Shown in pieces: positions 19,536-29,790 of a DNA stretch of 64,000 bases. The position numbers were made by a program, and so were the translations under genes. The notes below the pieces were generated by a model. The model was not told the origin of the DNA and did no database searches. It saw nothing but the letters and a program-made list of their open reading frames with translations. The stretch's first letter is position 1. Each line of letters starts with the position of its first letter. This DNA is from CAWIOX01 sp963837775 (GTDB lineage Bacteria > Pseudomonadota > Gammaproteobacteria > Burkholderiales > Burkholderiaceae_D): the NCBI GenBank assembly GCA_963837775.1, contig CAWIOX010000030.1:1-64000 (forward strand), in the 5' to 3' direction.

Positions 19536-20459
19536 CTATGCTGCCGGCTCAGCCAGCAACAGATCCACCTCGGCGCGACTGGGGATGCCGGCGCGGCCGC
19601 CGTGCCGGGTGCATTTCAGCGCCGCGACGGCACTGGCGAAACGCATCGCCTGCGCGACAGTCTGGCCTTCGCCGATGGCCAGCGTGTAGGCGCCGTGGAA
19701 CACGTCGCCGGCGCCGGTAGTGTCCACCACCTTGACCGTGAACGCCGCCTGCCGGTGCATGCCGGCGTCATCCAGCCACAGCGTGCCTTGCGCGCCAAGG
19801 GTGACGGCGGCAACGCGGCAACCTAGGGCGCGCACCTTTTTTAATGCCTTGATGCGGCTGGCGTCATCATTGAGTGCGGCACCGCCGGTAAACGAGCGCA
19901 ATCCCGGATCGGAAAAAATCGCGTGGTCGACCAGCGGCAGCAGCGTGGTAAACGCGACCGCATCCGCCTTCTCGGCATCGATCACGGTCGGGATGCCCAA
20001 TGCGCGGGCTTGTTGATACAGCATGGCCGCCCCCTCGACCCAGCGGATGTCGGCCAGCACCGCTTGGCACGCGCGCACATCGTCCAGCGGCAGCCAGCCG
20101 GCATCCTTGGGCATGTCGGCATCGCGAAAATTGACGATCATCCGTTCGCCGTCGTTGGCCACCATGATTGCCGATACCGACGACCTGACGCCGGCGTACA
20201 GCCGGAAATGGCGCACGTCAACGCCGTAAGCAGCCATTTCCTGCCGCATCACCTGTCCCGCGCTGTCGTCGCCGCCACGTCCCCAGTACGCAGTCTGTGC
20301 GCCCAGGCGCACGGCCGCCACCGCTGCGTTGGCCGCCATGCCGCCGCCCAGTTCCAGATAATCGCTGGCGTGATACTTGCCGCCGCAAGTCGGCAATTCA
20401 GGCAGTGGCCAGACCCGGTCCAGTACCGATATGCCACAGCAAATCAGGTGAGTTGTCAT
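19536..20459 (-). CDS. PfkB-family carbohydrate kinase
   Basis: Ribokinase-superfamily sugar kinase, substrate not determinable from sequence. 307 residues. N-terminal GG motif YLELGGGMAANAAVAAVRLGA; C-terminal ATP/catalytic motif VDTTGAGDVFHGAY with the catalytic Asp; RHGGRAGIPSRAEV near the end. No neighbouring sugar transporter or isomerase gives a clue to substrate. Dispersed element copy 3 lies upstream. Confidence 0.87.
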   Translation of the reverse strand: MTTHLICCGISVLDRVWPLPELPTCGGKYHASDYLELGGGMAANAAVAAVRLGAQTAYWGRGGDDSAGQVMRQEMAAYGVDVRHFRLYAGVRSSVSAIMVANDGERMIVNFRDADMPKDAGWLPLDDVRACQAVLADIRWVEGAAMLYQQARALGIPTVIDAEKADAVAFTTLLPLVDHAIFSDPGLRSFTGGAALNDDASRIKALKKVRALGCRVAAVTLGAQGTLWLDDAGMHRQAAFTVKVVDTTGAGDVFHGAYTLAIGEGQTVAQAMRFASAVAALKCTRHGGRAGIPSRAEVDLLLAEPAA

Positions 20460-20567
20460 GCTTGCTATCCGGTCAGGTTGATGGTTCTTGCAAAACGCTG
20501 TTCGAGGCTGCCTGTTGACGCATTGCCGTCCTTGGCATGGCTGAAAAGCGGTTTTGCGCGTGTTTAT

Positions 20568-20638
20568 ATACTGGGTGCTGTATATTTAAAAGGCCAATGA
20601 ATATATGCGGCTGCCTATGCATTCTTTGCCATACCCCA
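20568..20638 (+). repeat. Dispersed intergenic element, copy 3
   Basis: Left box ATAC (20568-20571), 8 bases, then a 59-bp core from GTATATTTAAAAGGCCAATG through ATGCGG to CATACCCC. It lies in the 208-bp gap between the PfkB kinase start and the MATE pump stop, both on minus; the element itself reads plus. Confidence 0.72.
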
Positions 20639-20667
20639 TCAATATTCAATGCATTTGCGCAAACTAT

Positions 20668-22023
20668 TCAAACAATTTTAGTATGCGCGCCTTGTATCCT
20701 GCGCAGATACCACAGCAGGCCGCACGCGACCAGCGCCAGGCTGGCGCTGTTGGCCAGCCAGAATCCTGCGGTGCCGTGCGGCAGGCGCAGATGCCAGCCG
20801 AACGGGTCCAGTCCCAGCAGGTAACCGCCGCCCAGGCCGACGCCCCACAGCGCAAATGCATAGATCAGGGTTGGAATCACGGCAATTTTGTAGGCGCGCA
20901 ACACAAAACCGGTGGTCACCTGCAGCGCGTCGAACAGTTGATAGACGGCGATAAACAGGAACAGCGGCAGCGCGGCCGCAGCGACGCTGGGGTCCGGCGT
21001 GTAGGCGCGCACGATGGCGCCGCGCGCGAGCCAGATGGCAATCCCTATCATGCAGGAAATGACGGCGGCCAGGCGTATGCCGGCGTAGCCGATGCGGCGT
21101 GCCGCATCCGGTGCGCGCGCCCCCAGCGCCTGGGCCACCAGTGTGGCGGTGGCGCTGGCAATCGAGAGCGGCAGCATGTACAGCACGGTGCCGAAATTGG
21201 CGACAATCTGGTGTCCGGCGACTGCGGTTTCTCCCAGGCGCGCGATGAACAGCGCCATGAACGCATATGAAGTCACTTCAATCAGATAGCTCAAGCCGGT
21301 CGGAACCCCGAGTCGGAGCAGCGGCTGCAGGCTGCTCCAGCGCGGTGCGATGAAGCCGCTGCCGAACAGGCCGAAATTCCGGTAGTACGGCACGCTGTAA
21401 AGGATGGCCAGCGCGATGGCCAGCATGAGCCAGGCGATCAGCGCACTGGCAATCGCGCAGCCGACGGCGCCGAATGCGGGCAAGCCGAGGCCGCCGAAGA
21501 TGAACAGGGTGTTCAGCGGTATTTTCAAAAGCAGGCCGCAGATCTGCAGCGCCATCACCATCTTGGGCCGTGCCAGTGCATGGTTGAGTGCGCTGTAGAT
21601 GCGCATCCCCAGCGTGGCAGGCAGCACCAGCGCGAAAATGCGCAAGATGTGGGTGGCCTTGTCGGTCAGTTGCTGCGACGCGTGGGCCAGCGACAGCAGC
21701 GGCTGCGGAAATGCCAGGATCAGGCAGCCGATACAGGACAGGAACAAGGCCAGCCAGACGCCTTGCTTGACTTCGACCCCGACCTGGTCCAGCCGCTGTG
21801 CGCCAAACAGATGGGCGATGGTGGGCGAGAGTGCCTGCAGCACGCCGTTCAGGCCGACGAAGATGCTGATGTAAATCGAGGTGCCCAGCGCCAGTGCCGC
21901 CAGATCGGTGGCCGAATAGCGCGAGGTCATCACCGTATCGAGCACGCTATTGGCGATCACCGCCAGTTGGCCGATCAGGATCGGCCATGCCAGCGCCGCA
22001 ATCCGGCGCGAATTGCCAGGCAT
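20668..22023 (-). CDS. MATE family efflux transporter
   Basis: Multidrug and toxin extrusion (NorM/DinF-like) cation-coupled efflux pump of the inner membrane; substrate unknown. About 451 residues with twelve hydrophobic segments and the family repeats AALAWPILIGQLAVIANSV and LLRLGVPTGLSYLIEVTSYA. A TTG at 22029 would overlap the upstream gene's stop; I choose the ATG at 22023. It immediately follows the ArnT-like glycosyltransferase gene, so the two are probably co-transcribed. Confidence 0.9.
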   Translation of the reverse strand: MPGNSRRIAALAWPILIGQLAVIANSVLDTVMTSRYSATDLAALALGTSIYISIFVGLNGVLQALSPTIAHLFGAQRLDQVGVEVKQGVWLALFLSCIGCLILAFPQPLLSLAHASQQLTDKATHILRIFALVLPATLGMRIYSALNHALARPKMVMALQICGLLLKIPLNTLFIFGGLGLPAFGAVGCAIASALIAWLMLAIALAILYSVPYYRNFGLFGSGFIAPRWSSLQPLLRLGVPTGLSYLIEVTSYAFMALFIARLGETAVAGHQIVANFGTVLYMLPLSIASATATLVAQALGARAPDAARRIGYAGIRLAAVISCMIGIAIWLARGAIVRAYTPDPSVAAAALPLFLFIAVYQLFDALQVTTGFVLRAYKIAVIPTLIYAFALWGVGLGGGYLLGLDPFGWHLRLPHGTAGFWLANSASLALVACGLLWYLRRIQGAHTKIV

Positions 22024-22025
22024 AG

Positions 22026-23742
22026 TCAATTGATGCGTCGAAATAGCCTGAAGCGTTCATCGCGGTCGGATGGACGGCGGCCTTCCCATATCCGTTTCCA
22101 TTGACCGTCAAACTGCGGCGGCACCGCATCGTCATTTTTCCGGCGCGGGTTGTCCTGCAGTAACAGGAAGTCGCAGCTTTTGCCATCGAATCTGGCGAAA
22201 TCGACCTGGCCGAAATAGGCGAACGACGCGCGCTGCGGTGCGCCGATATTGGTGTCGACGCAGTATGGAGCGCTCGGCAGCTTTTGCGCGATCTGTTGCG
22301 CGACGCCCGCATAGCTTTTGCCATAGTTGATCCATGGCAGCCAGAGCGTCATCAGCAGCAGCCAGCACAGGATCACGCCGCCGGAAGACAGCACCACCGC
22401 GCGCCACAGCACGGCGGGGCGGCGCGCTATGCGCCAGTGGACCAGCGCGACCCAGCCGGCGCTGGCCAGCAGGGCTGCTGCAAAGGCGAGCAGGTTGAAT
22501 TCGGGCCGGAAGCCTGGCGCCAGTTTGAATGCATTTTTGGCGATCTGGGTCGGCCAGCCGGTCTGTTTGGCAATCCAGCCGAGCCAGATGAAGGCGGCGC
22601 AGGTGGTCAGCGTCATCACCGAGAACCAGTCTATCGCATTGATTGCGCCGCGTTTCATGGTGGGCAAGCCGAAGGCGGCCAGGATCGCCAACGGCGGCAG
22701 CAGTGGCAGCAATGTGCCTTCTTCGCCATGCGGGTTCAGCAGTGCCAGTACGGTCAGGGCCGCAACGAAGACCAGCGGCAGTGCGATGTGCAGGCTTTTG
22801 TATTGTTTGCGCCACGCATAGACCGCCCATCCTGCGAACGGCCATGCCGGCCAGGCGAACCAGATGCCGTATTTCAGGAAATAAGCGGCTGCGTGCGCTG
22901 ACGGCCAGCCGATTTTCTGATAGCTGGCCAGCATCCAGGCGTCAAATGGCGAGCTGTTGAATGGTTTGATGTAATGATTGCTGATGAGCCAGATGCCGCT
23001 CACGCCGAGAGCCAGCGGCAAGACGATCAGGATCAGCCGCGCAATGATTTTTTTATCGCTGGCGATGGCCAGTACGATCAGAGCCGGCCCAGAGCGCAAG
23101 CGGTACAAGCCAGTTGCGTGCCAGTATCAGCAGGCCAAGGGCGACGCCAAGGATCGCCGCGCTGCGCAGCGTGCGCGCATCAAACAGCTTGACCGCTGCA
23201 TACAGTGCGAACGCCAGCAGCGAAACCTGCAAGGCTTCCGGGCTGCTGGCATGGCTATGCAGCAGCAGGCCGAGGCAGCCGAGATAAATCAGCAGGGCGC
23301 CGTCGGCCAGCATGCGGCCGAAGTTGCCGGCATCGGGTTGTCCGCCAAAAGCCAGCTTCAGCGGTTGTGTCTCAGGCCGGCGGCCGAGCAGGTAAGCGGT
23401 ATGCCAGACCGACATCGCGCCCAGCAAAAAGAAGCCGATTGCAGACACCCGCGCCGCCATCGGATCGCCCAGCAGCCAACCGAACAGCTTGATGCATAGC
23501 GCGCCTATCCAGTAGGCCAGCGGTCCCTCATCGGCCATCGGCAATCCGATCACATGCGGCCAGAGCCAGTCATGCAGGCTGCCGGACGCCATGGTCCACA
23601 TGATGCCGAAGCTGGTCGCATCATCATTCTTCCACGGGTCGCGGCCGATCAGGCCGGGCAGGATATACAGCAGGCAGAGCGCATATAAGCCCCAGCGCGG
23701 GAGTGCGTTTGTTGCGGAGGCAGGCAGGCGGACTGGCTTCAT
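22026..23742 (-). CDS. ArnT/PMT-like membrane glycosyltransferase, one frameshift as read
   Basis: GT-C fold membrane glycosyltransferase of the ArnT/PMT_2 group, which moves a lipid-linked sugar to lipid A or other envelope acceptors. The N-terminal GLIGRDPWKNDDATSFGIM and ADEGPLAYWIGAL carry the acidic residues typical of GT-C loop 1, followed by many hydrophobic helices. Two frames meet near 23090: LVPLALWAG continues as PALIVLAIASDKK after removal of one extra C, giving about 571 residues. Start ATG 23742 (MKPVRLPAS); the in-frame extension to 23817 is unlikely. Target sugar unknown. Confidence 0.82.
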
Positions 23743-23815
23743 CGGGATGGTTGGTGGCGCGCTAAGAAGGGTGATATTGTGCCCCAGAAAACTTGGAGGC
23801 AGAGTCAGCGGCAAC

Positions 23816-23842
23816 AAAAAAGGCAGCCGTGGCTGCCTTTTT
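23816..23842 (-). terminator. Terminator after rpmE2
   Basis: GGCAGCC (23822-23828) and GGCTGCC (23831-23837) form a 7-bp stem with a 2-base loop, flanked by six A and five T. On the minus strand it follows the rpmE2 stop at 23860 closely. The hairpin also sits upstream of the glycosyltransferase start. Confidence 0.88.
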
Positions 23843-23859
23843 CAGTCGAAGCAGCAGAA

Positions 23860-24126
23860 TTATTCTGCGACTTGAGTCTTGGAACCGACTGTACCGAACT
23901 TCTTGCGGAATTTGTCCACGCGACCGGCGGTATCGACGATCTTGTGTTTGCCGGTGTAGAACGGATGCGATTCAGACGATACCTCGATCTTGACGAGTGG
24001 GTATTGCTTGCCTTCGAACTCGGCCATTTCGCGAGTTTGAATGGTTGAACGGCTTACGAATTTGAAATCGCAGGACATGTCCTGGAACAAAACTTCGCGG
24101 TAATTTGGGTGAATACCATCTCTCAT
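23860..24126 (-). CDS. rpmE2: 50S ribosomal protein L31 type B
   Basis: Non-zinc L31 paralogue. 88 residues from the ATG at 24126 (MRDGIHPNYREVLFQDMSCDFKF). It lacks the two CxxC pairs of zinc-binding L31 and has the type B features RSTIQT, SSESHPFYTGKHKIVDTAGRVDKF. Type B forms usually replace the zinc form during zinc limitation, but many betaproteobacteria carry only this one. No Zur site was identified. Near rho, as often in this group. Confidence 0.95.
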   Translation of the reverse strand: MRDGIHPNYREVLFQDMSCDFKFVSRSTIQTREMAEFEGKQYPLVKIEVSSESHPFYTGKHKIVDTAGRVDKFRKKFGTVGSKTQVAE

Positions 24127-24339
24127 GTTTGCCTCTGATAGTTTGGTAGCCAATCGTCACTTCGTCGGTCGCCCTGCTTCTTGACCCGATTGTCGATCAC
24201 TTGCCGGTGGAAAATCGTAATTGCATGTAAACGCAGCCGAAGATTATACAATGTAATCCATGCCAGATGTCTTTTTGGGATGCTGAGCATTAACGATAAA
24301 CATTGAAGGGGGTGGGGTTTGGTCAATATTCAGGCAGGG

Positions 24340-24949
24340 ATGAGCACCTTGTTACGCGTGGTCGAAGGTTGCGGCATCGTTGCATTTGCCTGTTCCGGCT
24401 TTATCGAGGCGCGCCGCAAGAAAATGGATCCGATCGGGGTGTTCACGATCGCCTTCATTACCGCATTCGGCGGCGGCACTTTGCGCGACATCCTGCTGGA
24501 TCGCCGTCCCCTGTTCTGGGTCGAGCATCAGGAGTACACGCTGCTCATTTTCCTGCTGGCCCTGATCGTGATCCCCTTGTCGCACTATTTGCGTTCATCG
24601 GCTGCGGAGCGCGCCATCATTTTTGCCGATGCGCTGGGTCTGGGGCTGTTCAGCGCCGTCGGCACCTCGATCGCGCAGGAAATGCCGATGCCGATTATTT
24701 GTCTGCGTGATGATGGGTGTCATTACCGGGATTTTCGGCGGCGTGCTGCGCGATGTGATCTGCAATGAGATCCCGATGGTGTTTCGCCGCGGCCAGCTTT
24801 ATGCGTCCTGTTCCTTTGTCGGCAGCTGGGTGTACCTGATTCTGAATATCCTGCATGCTTCGCAATTCGTCGCGCTGATTGCCAGCATTCTGGTGACGTC
24901 ATCGATGCGTCTGCTGGCGGTGCGGCTGGATCTGAAACTGCCAGCTTGA
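24340..24949 (+). CDS. TRIC-type channel family protein (UPF0126, YicG-like), one frameshift as read
   Basis: Membrane protein of two tandem UPF0126 repeats, the bacterial trimeric intracellular cation channel family. The first repeat has GIVAFACSGFIEARRK and TAFGGGTLRDILL, the second GVITGIFGGVLRDVICNEIP. Near 24705 an extra T (ATTATTT for ATTATT) moves the frame +1; corrected length is about 202 residues, standard. I start at ATG 24340; a TTG at 24319 is possible. It ends just before a strong terminator shared with rho. Confidence 0.85.
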
Positions 24950-24958
24950 TGCCCAATG

Positions 24959-24994
24959 AAAAATGGCGCATGCCGAAGCATGCGCCATTTTTTT
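24959..24994. terminator. Bidirectional terminator between TRIC gene and rho
   Basis: AAATGGCGCATGC (24961-24973) and GCATGCGCCATTT (24978-24990) form a perfect 13-bp stem with loop CGAA, flanked by A and T runs. It lies between the convergent TRIC-type gene and rho. Confidence 0.93.
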
Positions 24995-25020
24995 GCCTGT
25001 GACAGACGTCGCCGTGCAGT

Positions 25021-26283
25021 TTAGCCGCCGCGGCGCATCATGTCGAAGAACTCGGCATTGTTCTTGGTCGCCTTCATTTTGTCGAGGATGAACTCCATCG
25101 CTTCGATCTCGTCCATGCTGTACAGCAGTTTGCGCAGAATCCAGATTTTCTGCAGCTGATCCGGTTTGATCAGCAATTCTTCGCGGCGGGTGCCGGACTT
25201 GTTCAGGTTGATGGCCGGATAGACGCGTTTCTCGGCCAGACGGCGTTCGAGATGCACTTCCATGTTGCCGGTACCCTTGAACTCCTCGAAAATCACGTCA
25301 TCCATGCGGCTGCCGGTTTCGATCAGCGCGGTGGCGATGATGGTCAGCGAGCCGCCTTCCTCGATATTGCGCGCGGCACCGAAGAAGCGTTTCGGGCGCT
25401 GCAGTGCATTGGCGTCGACGCCGCCGGTCAGTACCTTGCCGGATGCCGGGATCACGGTGTTGTAGGCACGCGCCAGACGGGTGATCGAATCGAGCAGGAT
25501 GACCACGTCCTTTTTCATTTCAACCAGGCGCTTGGCTTTTTCCAGCACCATTTCGGCCACTTGCACGTGGCGCGTGGCCGGTTCGTCGAAGGTCGAAGCG
25601 ACCACTTCGCCGCGCACCGAGCGCTGCATTTCAGTGACTTCTTCCGGACGTTCGTCGATCAGCAGCACGATCAGCGTGATTTCAGGGTGGTTGGCGGTGA
25701 TTGCATGCGCAATATGCTGCAGGATCACCGATTTGCCGGATTTCGGGGAGGCGACCAGCAGGCCGCGCTGGCCCTTGCCGATCGGCGCGATCATATCGAT
25801 GATGCGGCCGGTGATGTTTTCCTGGCCGTTCATCTCGCGTTCGAGATGCAACACCTTGTTCGGGTGCAGCGGCGTCAGGTTTTCAAACATGATGCGGTGC
25901 TTGGAGGCCTCGGGCGGTTCGCCGTTGACCTTGTCCACTTTTACCAGCGCAAAGTAGCGCTCGCCGTCTTTCGGCGTGCGCACTTCGCCTTCGATCGAAT
26001 CGCCTGTATGCAGGTTGAAACGACGGATCTGTGACGGCGAAATGTAAATGTCGTCGGTGGATGCCATATAGCTGGCATCGGGCGAGCGCAGGAAGCCAAA
26101 GCCGTCCGGCAATACTTCGAGGGCGCCGTCGCCGAAAATTTGTTCGCCTGCTTTCGCGCGTTTTTTCAGGATCGCGAACATCAGTTCCTGCTTGCGCAGG
26201 CGTGCGGCGTTGTCGATGTCGAGCCCGATTGCCATTTCTAGCAAGGCAGAGACGTGTAACGCCTTTAATTCAGATAAATGCAT
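25021..26283 (-). CDS. rho: Transcription termination factor Rho
   Basis: Hexameric RNA-dependent ATPase that terminates transcription. 420 residues: N-terminal RNA-binding fold with GFGFLRSPDASYMASTDD, primary-site RNA-binding segment, Walker A RGLLVASPKSGKS, Walker B LIVLLIDERPEEVT and Q-loop LTGGVDANALQRPKRFFGAAR. Start ATG 26283 (MHLSELKALHVSALLEMA). Directly downstream of trxA, the classical trxA-rho pair. Confidence 0.98.
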   Translation of the reverse strand: MHLSELKALHVSALLEMAIGLDIDNAARLRKQELMFAILKKRAKAGEQIFGDGALEVLPDGFGFLRSPDASYMASTDDIYISPSQIRRFNLHTGDSIEGEVRTPKDGERYFALVKVDKVNGEPPEASKHRIMFENLTPLHPNKVLHLEREMNGQENITGRIIDMIAPIGKGQRGLLVASPKSGKSVILQHIAHAITANHPEITLIVLLIDERPEEVTEMQRSVRGEVVASTFDEPATRHVQVAEMVLEKAKRLVEMKKDVVILLDSITRLARAYNTVIPASGKVLTGGVDANALQRPKRFFGAARNIEEGGSLTIIATALIETGSRMDDVIFEEFKGTGNMEVHLERRLAEKRVYPAINLNKSGTRREELLIKPDQLQKIWILRKLLYSMDEIEAMEFILDKMKATKNNAEFFDMMRRGG

Positions 26284-26384
26284 GGTAAGAGTGTCCCGAG
26301 ACGGGATGCAATAGGTGGGGGAGGGAGCTGCGTGGTGTGCTTACTATGAACAAGATTAAGCAGGAAACATACAGAGTGCGATTA

Positions 26385-26408
26385 ACGGCGGTGCGGGCGC
26401 ACCGCCGT
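26385..26408 (-). terminator. Hairpin between trxA and rho
   Basis: ACGGCGGTGC (26385-26394) pairs perfectly with GCACCGCCGT (26399-26408). There is no strong U-run, so partial read-through into rho is expected. It may tune trxA versus rho expression. Confidence 0.6.
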
Positions 26409-26416
26409 CAGGTACA

Positions 26417-26743
26417 TTAGATGTTGCTGTCAATGAAGGAGGTCAGCTGGCCTTTTGCCATCGCGCCTACTTTTTGGGCTGCCGCGACGCCGTTCTTGAA
26501 CAGGATCAGGGTCGGAATGCCGCGAATGCCGAATTTGGCAGGTACTGCCTGGTTGGCATCCACATCCATTTTGGCGATAAGAATCTTGCCGTCGTATTCT
26601 TTGGCGACTTCTTCCAGGATCGGCGCAATCATTTTGCAAGGGCCGCACCATTCGGCCCAGAAATCGACCAGTACTGGTTTGTCGGATTTGAGTACATCCG
26701 CTTCAAAGGAGGCGTCGGTAATGTATTTGATGTTTTGGCTCAT
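26417..26743 (-). CDS. trxA: Thioredoxin
   Basis: Cytoplasmic disulfide reductase. 108 residues with the active site WAEWCGPCKMIAP, cis-proline region RGIPTLILFKNG and C-terminal GQLTSFIDSNI. Start ATG 26743 (MSQNIKYITDASFEADVL). Upstream of rho on the same strand. Confidence 0.98.
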   Translation of the reverse strand: MSQNIKYITDASFEADVLKSDKPVLVDFWAEWCGPCKMIAPILEEVAKEYDGKILIAKMDVDANQAVPAKFGIRGIPTLILFKNGVAAAQKVGAMAKGQLTSFIDSNI

Positions 26744-27061
26744 GGTTTCCTCGTTATGAGGGGAAAAGTGGTCAATTAGCAGCTCGCAGGCTTACCATTC
26801 TTGAGTGTTGCTTGCGGTCAGCGCTTCCGGCAATGCCATATTAACTTGGCGGCGTTGCGCTTGAATTCAATGGTGTTGAAATGTGCTGCAAGAGGTAAAG
26901 CGGCGGGACATGCATTAAATCATAACCTATTTTTATCGGATGTGTAGTGACATCATTTGATTTTATCGCGTGATCGCAACGGCACTCGCATAAAATGTCA
27001 ACCGGCTCCGTTCATTTTTGCTGAAATCCTGCTCCATCCCATTTTTCCGGCCCTTCCTACC
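26744..27061. other. Intergenic region between trxA and addB
   Basis: 318 bases between divergent genes. It should hold both promoters, but I see no convincing -35/-10 pair, operator or repeat. It is AT-richer than its neighbours around 26880-26960. No gene is supported. Confidence 0.5.
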
Positions 27062-29790
27062 ATGATGCTGAGTCCCATACTGATTCCACCTTCCGCCGAT
27101 TTCTGGACGCACACCGCACAAGCCATTCTGGCCACGCAGGTCCGGGAGCAATTGGCGCCTGCTGCGCAACAGGTGCACGATCTGTCTGCGCTCTGCGTGG
27201 TGGTGCCGACTTTTTACCATGGACAGTACCTGAAAGCGGCATTGGCAGCAAGCGCTGCAATGCGCTTTCATCCCGCCGCGCGTCATCACCATGACGATGT
27301 GGCTTTCGATGATGCAGCCGGACCCGGCAGCGCCTGCGATCGCCGCCGGCAGCGAACGCCTGATGAGCCTGTACGCCGGCTTGCGCGGCCATGCATGGCT
27401 GAAGAAATTGTTCAGCGCGCGCCGCAATACCGATCTGCTGCCGCTGGCGCAAACGCTATTGACGCTGTCCGATGAACTGACGCAAGCCTTGCTGCCGACG
27501 GTGCAGATGGCGCCGGATGCGGCCGACGCATGCTGGCAACAGGCACTGGCCGAACTGCCGCCGCCGGCGCTCAAACTGCTGGCCGACGAGTCGCAGCTGG
27601 TGTGGACCATCTGGAAAAGCCAGCTCGATACCAACGATGCGACTGCGGCCCGGTTTACGCAAATGATGCGGCTGGCGGCACAGGCGCAAAGGCCCCTTGG
27701 TCTGGATCAGTCCGGTCGAGCCGGATGCGCTGGAAGCGGCATTTCTGGCCGCTTACGGCGAGCGCCAGCCGGTGTTGCCCATCATGCTGGATTGGCGCGC
27801 CGAGGCGGTCGATGCGACTTGCCTTAGCGCCTGGAATGAGTTATTGGCCGAGGCTGAAACTGATGCTCCAGCCGACCGCGCTGTGCCGCGCCAGGCCAAC
27901 ATCACAACACCCAGCGGGCTTGTCGCTGTGTCGGGCCGGCAGCCTGGAGGAAGAAGCTGTGCGCGGCGCGCAAACCGTGGTCGACTGGCTGCAGCAGCGG
28001 CAATGCCGCGATTGCGATCGTGGCGCAGGACCGGGTCGTCGCGCGCCGCATGCGTGCGCTGCTGGAGCGGGCGCAGGTGTTCGTGGCCGATGAAACCGGC
28101 TGGAAATTGTCGACCACGCGCGCCGCCGCCGCGCTGGCCGCCTGGTTCGAGCTGGTGTCCAGCCGCGCCGAAACGATGGCCTTGCTGGATTTTCTGAAGT
28201 CGCCATTCCTGTTCCCGGAGCTGGGCGACAAGTCGGCGCAGGTGATGACGATCGAACGCGCATTGCGCCGCGCCAATGTGCTGGGCGGCTGGGCGGCAGC
28301 CGCCAACGCGTTGAGCGCAGCCCCGGCGGAACAGGCGCTGCTGCGCCAGATCGCGCAGCAGGCCGGCCTGTTCGCCAGAAGCAGGACCCTGGCCGCCTGG
28401 ATAGAAACCACCTGCGGCATGCTCGAGGCGCTCGGGATGCGCGCCGCGCTGGAAGGCGATGCGGCCGGGCAGCAGGTATGGGCGCTGCTGGAAACGCTGG
28501 CCGAGGAGTGCGCCGGCGTAGCCGAGCCGTTTTCGGCCGCCGAATGGCGCGCCTTTGTCAGCCTGCAACTGGAAGAAACCGCCTTCGTCGCGCCCAATAT
28601 CGATGCGCGGGTCGTGATGTTGCCGCTCAACGGCGCGCGCCTGCGCAGCTTCGATGCGGTGCTGGTGGTGGGAGCGGATGCCAGGCATCTGCCATCGCAA
28701 CCGAATGAAACCCTGTTCTTCGCGAATGCGGTACGCGCGCGAGCTGGGGCTGGTGACGCGGGAAAGCCGCCAGCGGCAGCAGTTGCGCGACTTCACCGAA
28801 CTGCTGCTGACCAATCGACAGGTGGTGCTGTCATGGCAGGCGCATCAGAATGGCGAGCCGAATCCGGTCAGCGCATGGGTCGAGCGGCTGGAACTGACGC
28901 TGGCGCGGGCCGGCGCCAGCCCTTTGCCGCTGCATCAGGTGGCGCTTCCGCTGCAGGAGCTGATCCCGCTGCCGCAGGCGATGCCGGCGCCGGCGGCAGC
29001 GCCACATCCCGCCGCTGAAATTGTCGGCCAGCGGCTACAACAGTTTCGTCGCCTGTCCTTATCAGTTCTTTGCGACACGGATGCTGCAGTTGTCGGTGCT
29101 GGACGAATTGTCCGACATGCCGGAAAAGCGCGATTACGGCGGCTGGCTGCACGCGATCCTGAACACCTATCACGCGACGCTGCGCGACCAGGGTTGCGCG
29201 CTGGCCAGCACGCGCGGCGCTGCTGCAGCACATTTCGCAACAGACCTTCGATGCGGAACTCAGGAAAAATGCGGCGGCGCTCGGCTTTTATGCGCGCTGG
29301 CAGAAAGTCATGCCGGCCTATCTGGACTGGGCCAATGCGCGCGAAGCGGACGGCTGGCAGTTCGTGATGGGCGAGCAGGCGTTCGAAAAAACGCTGCAGT
29401 GGCCGGGCGGAGCAATCGTGCTGCATGGCCGCATCGACCGGATCGACGAGAATGCCGACGGCGAGCGGGCGGTGCTGGATTACAAAACCAGAAACCAGCA
29501 TGTCGCTGAGCGCCAAACTCAAGGAAGGCGAAGACCACCAGCTGCCGTTCTACGGCCTGTTGTCCGATGCGCCGGTCAGCACTGCGCATTATGTCGCGCT
29601 GGAAGTCAGCAAGGACAAGACCGGCGATGCCGGCGCGCCGCGTTACGCCGACTGGCAGAGCGCACTGGAGACCGAAATCGTGCGCAATATGCGGGCGATC
29701 ACGCAGGGCGCGGGACTGCCCGCCAACGGCACCGAATCGGTGTGTCAATATTGCGACGTGCGCGGCCTGTGCCGCAAAGGAGCCTGGTGA
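27062..29790 (+). CDS. AddB-like nuclease (PD-(D/E)XK), eight frameshifts as read
   Basis: Inactive-helicase/nuclease partner of the AddAB-type double-strand break repair complex. It starts at ATG 27062 (MMLSPILIPPSADFW) and its TGA overlaps the addA ATG. N-terminal VVVPTFYHGQYLKAALAASAA; middle GDKSAQVM and ARVVMLPLNGARLRSFDAV; the C-terminal nuclease has AVLDYKT and a Cys cluster (CQYCDVRGLC) that would bind an iron-sulfur cluster. Eight successive +1 shifts lie near 27270, 27690, 27880, 27997, 28735, 29010, 29217 and 29490; several are plainly one extra base (for example ACGCGCGGC for ACGCGCGC). Corrected length is about 906 residues. Confidence 0.8.
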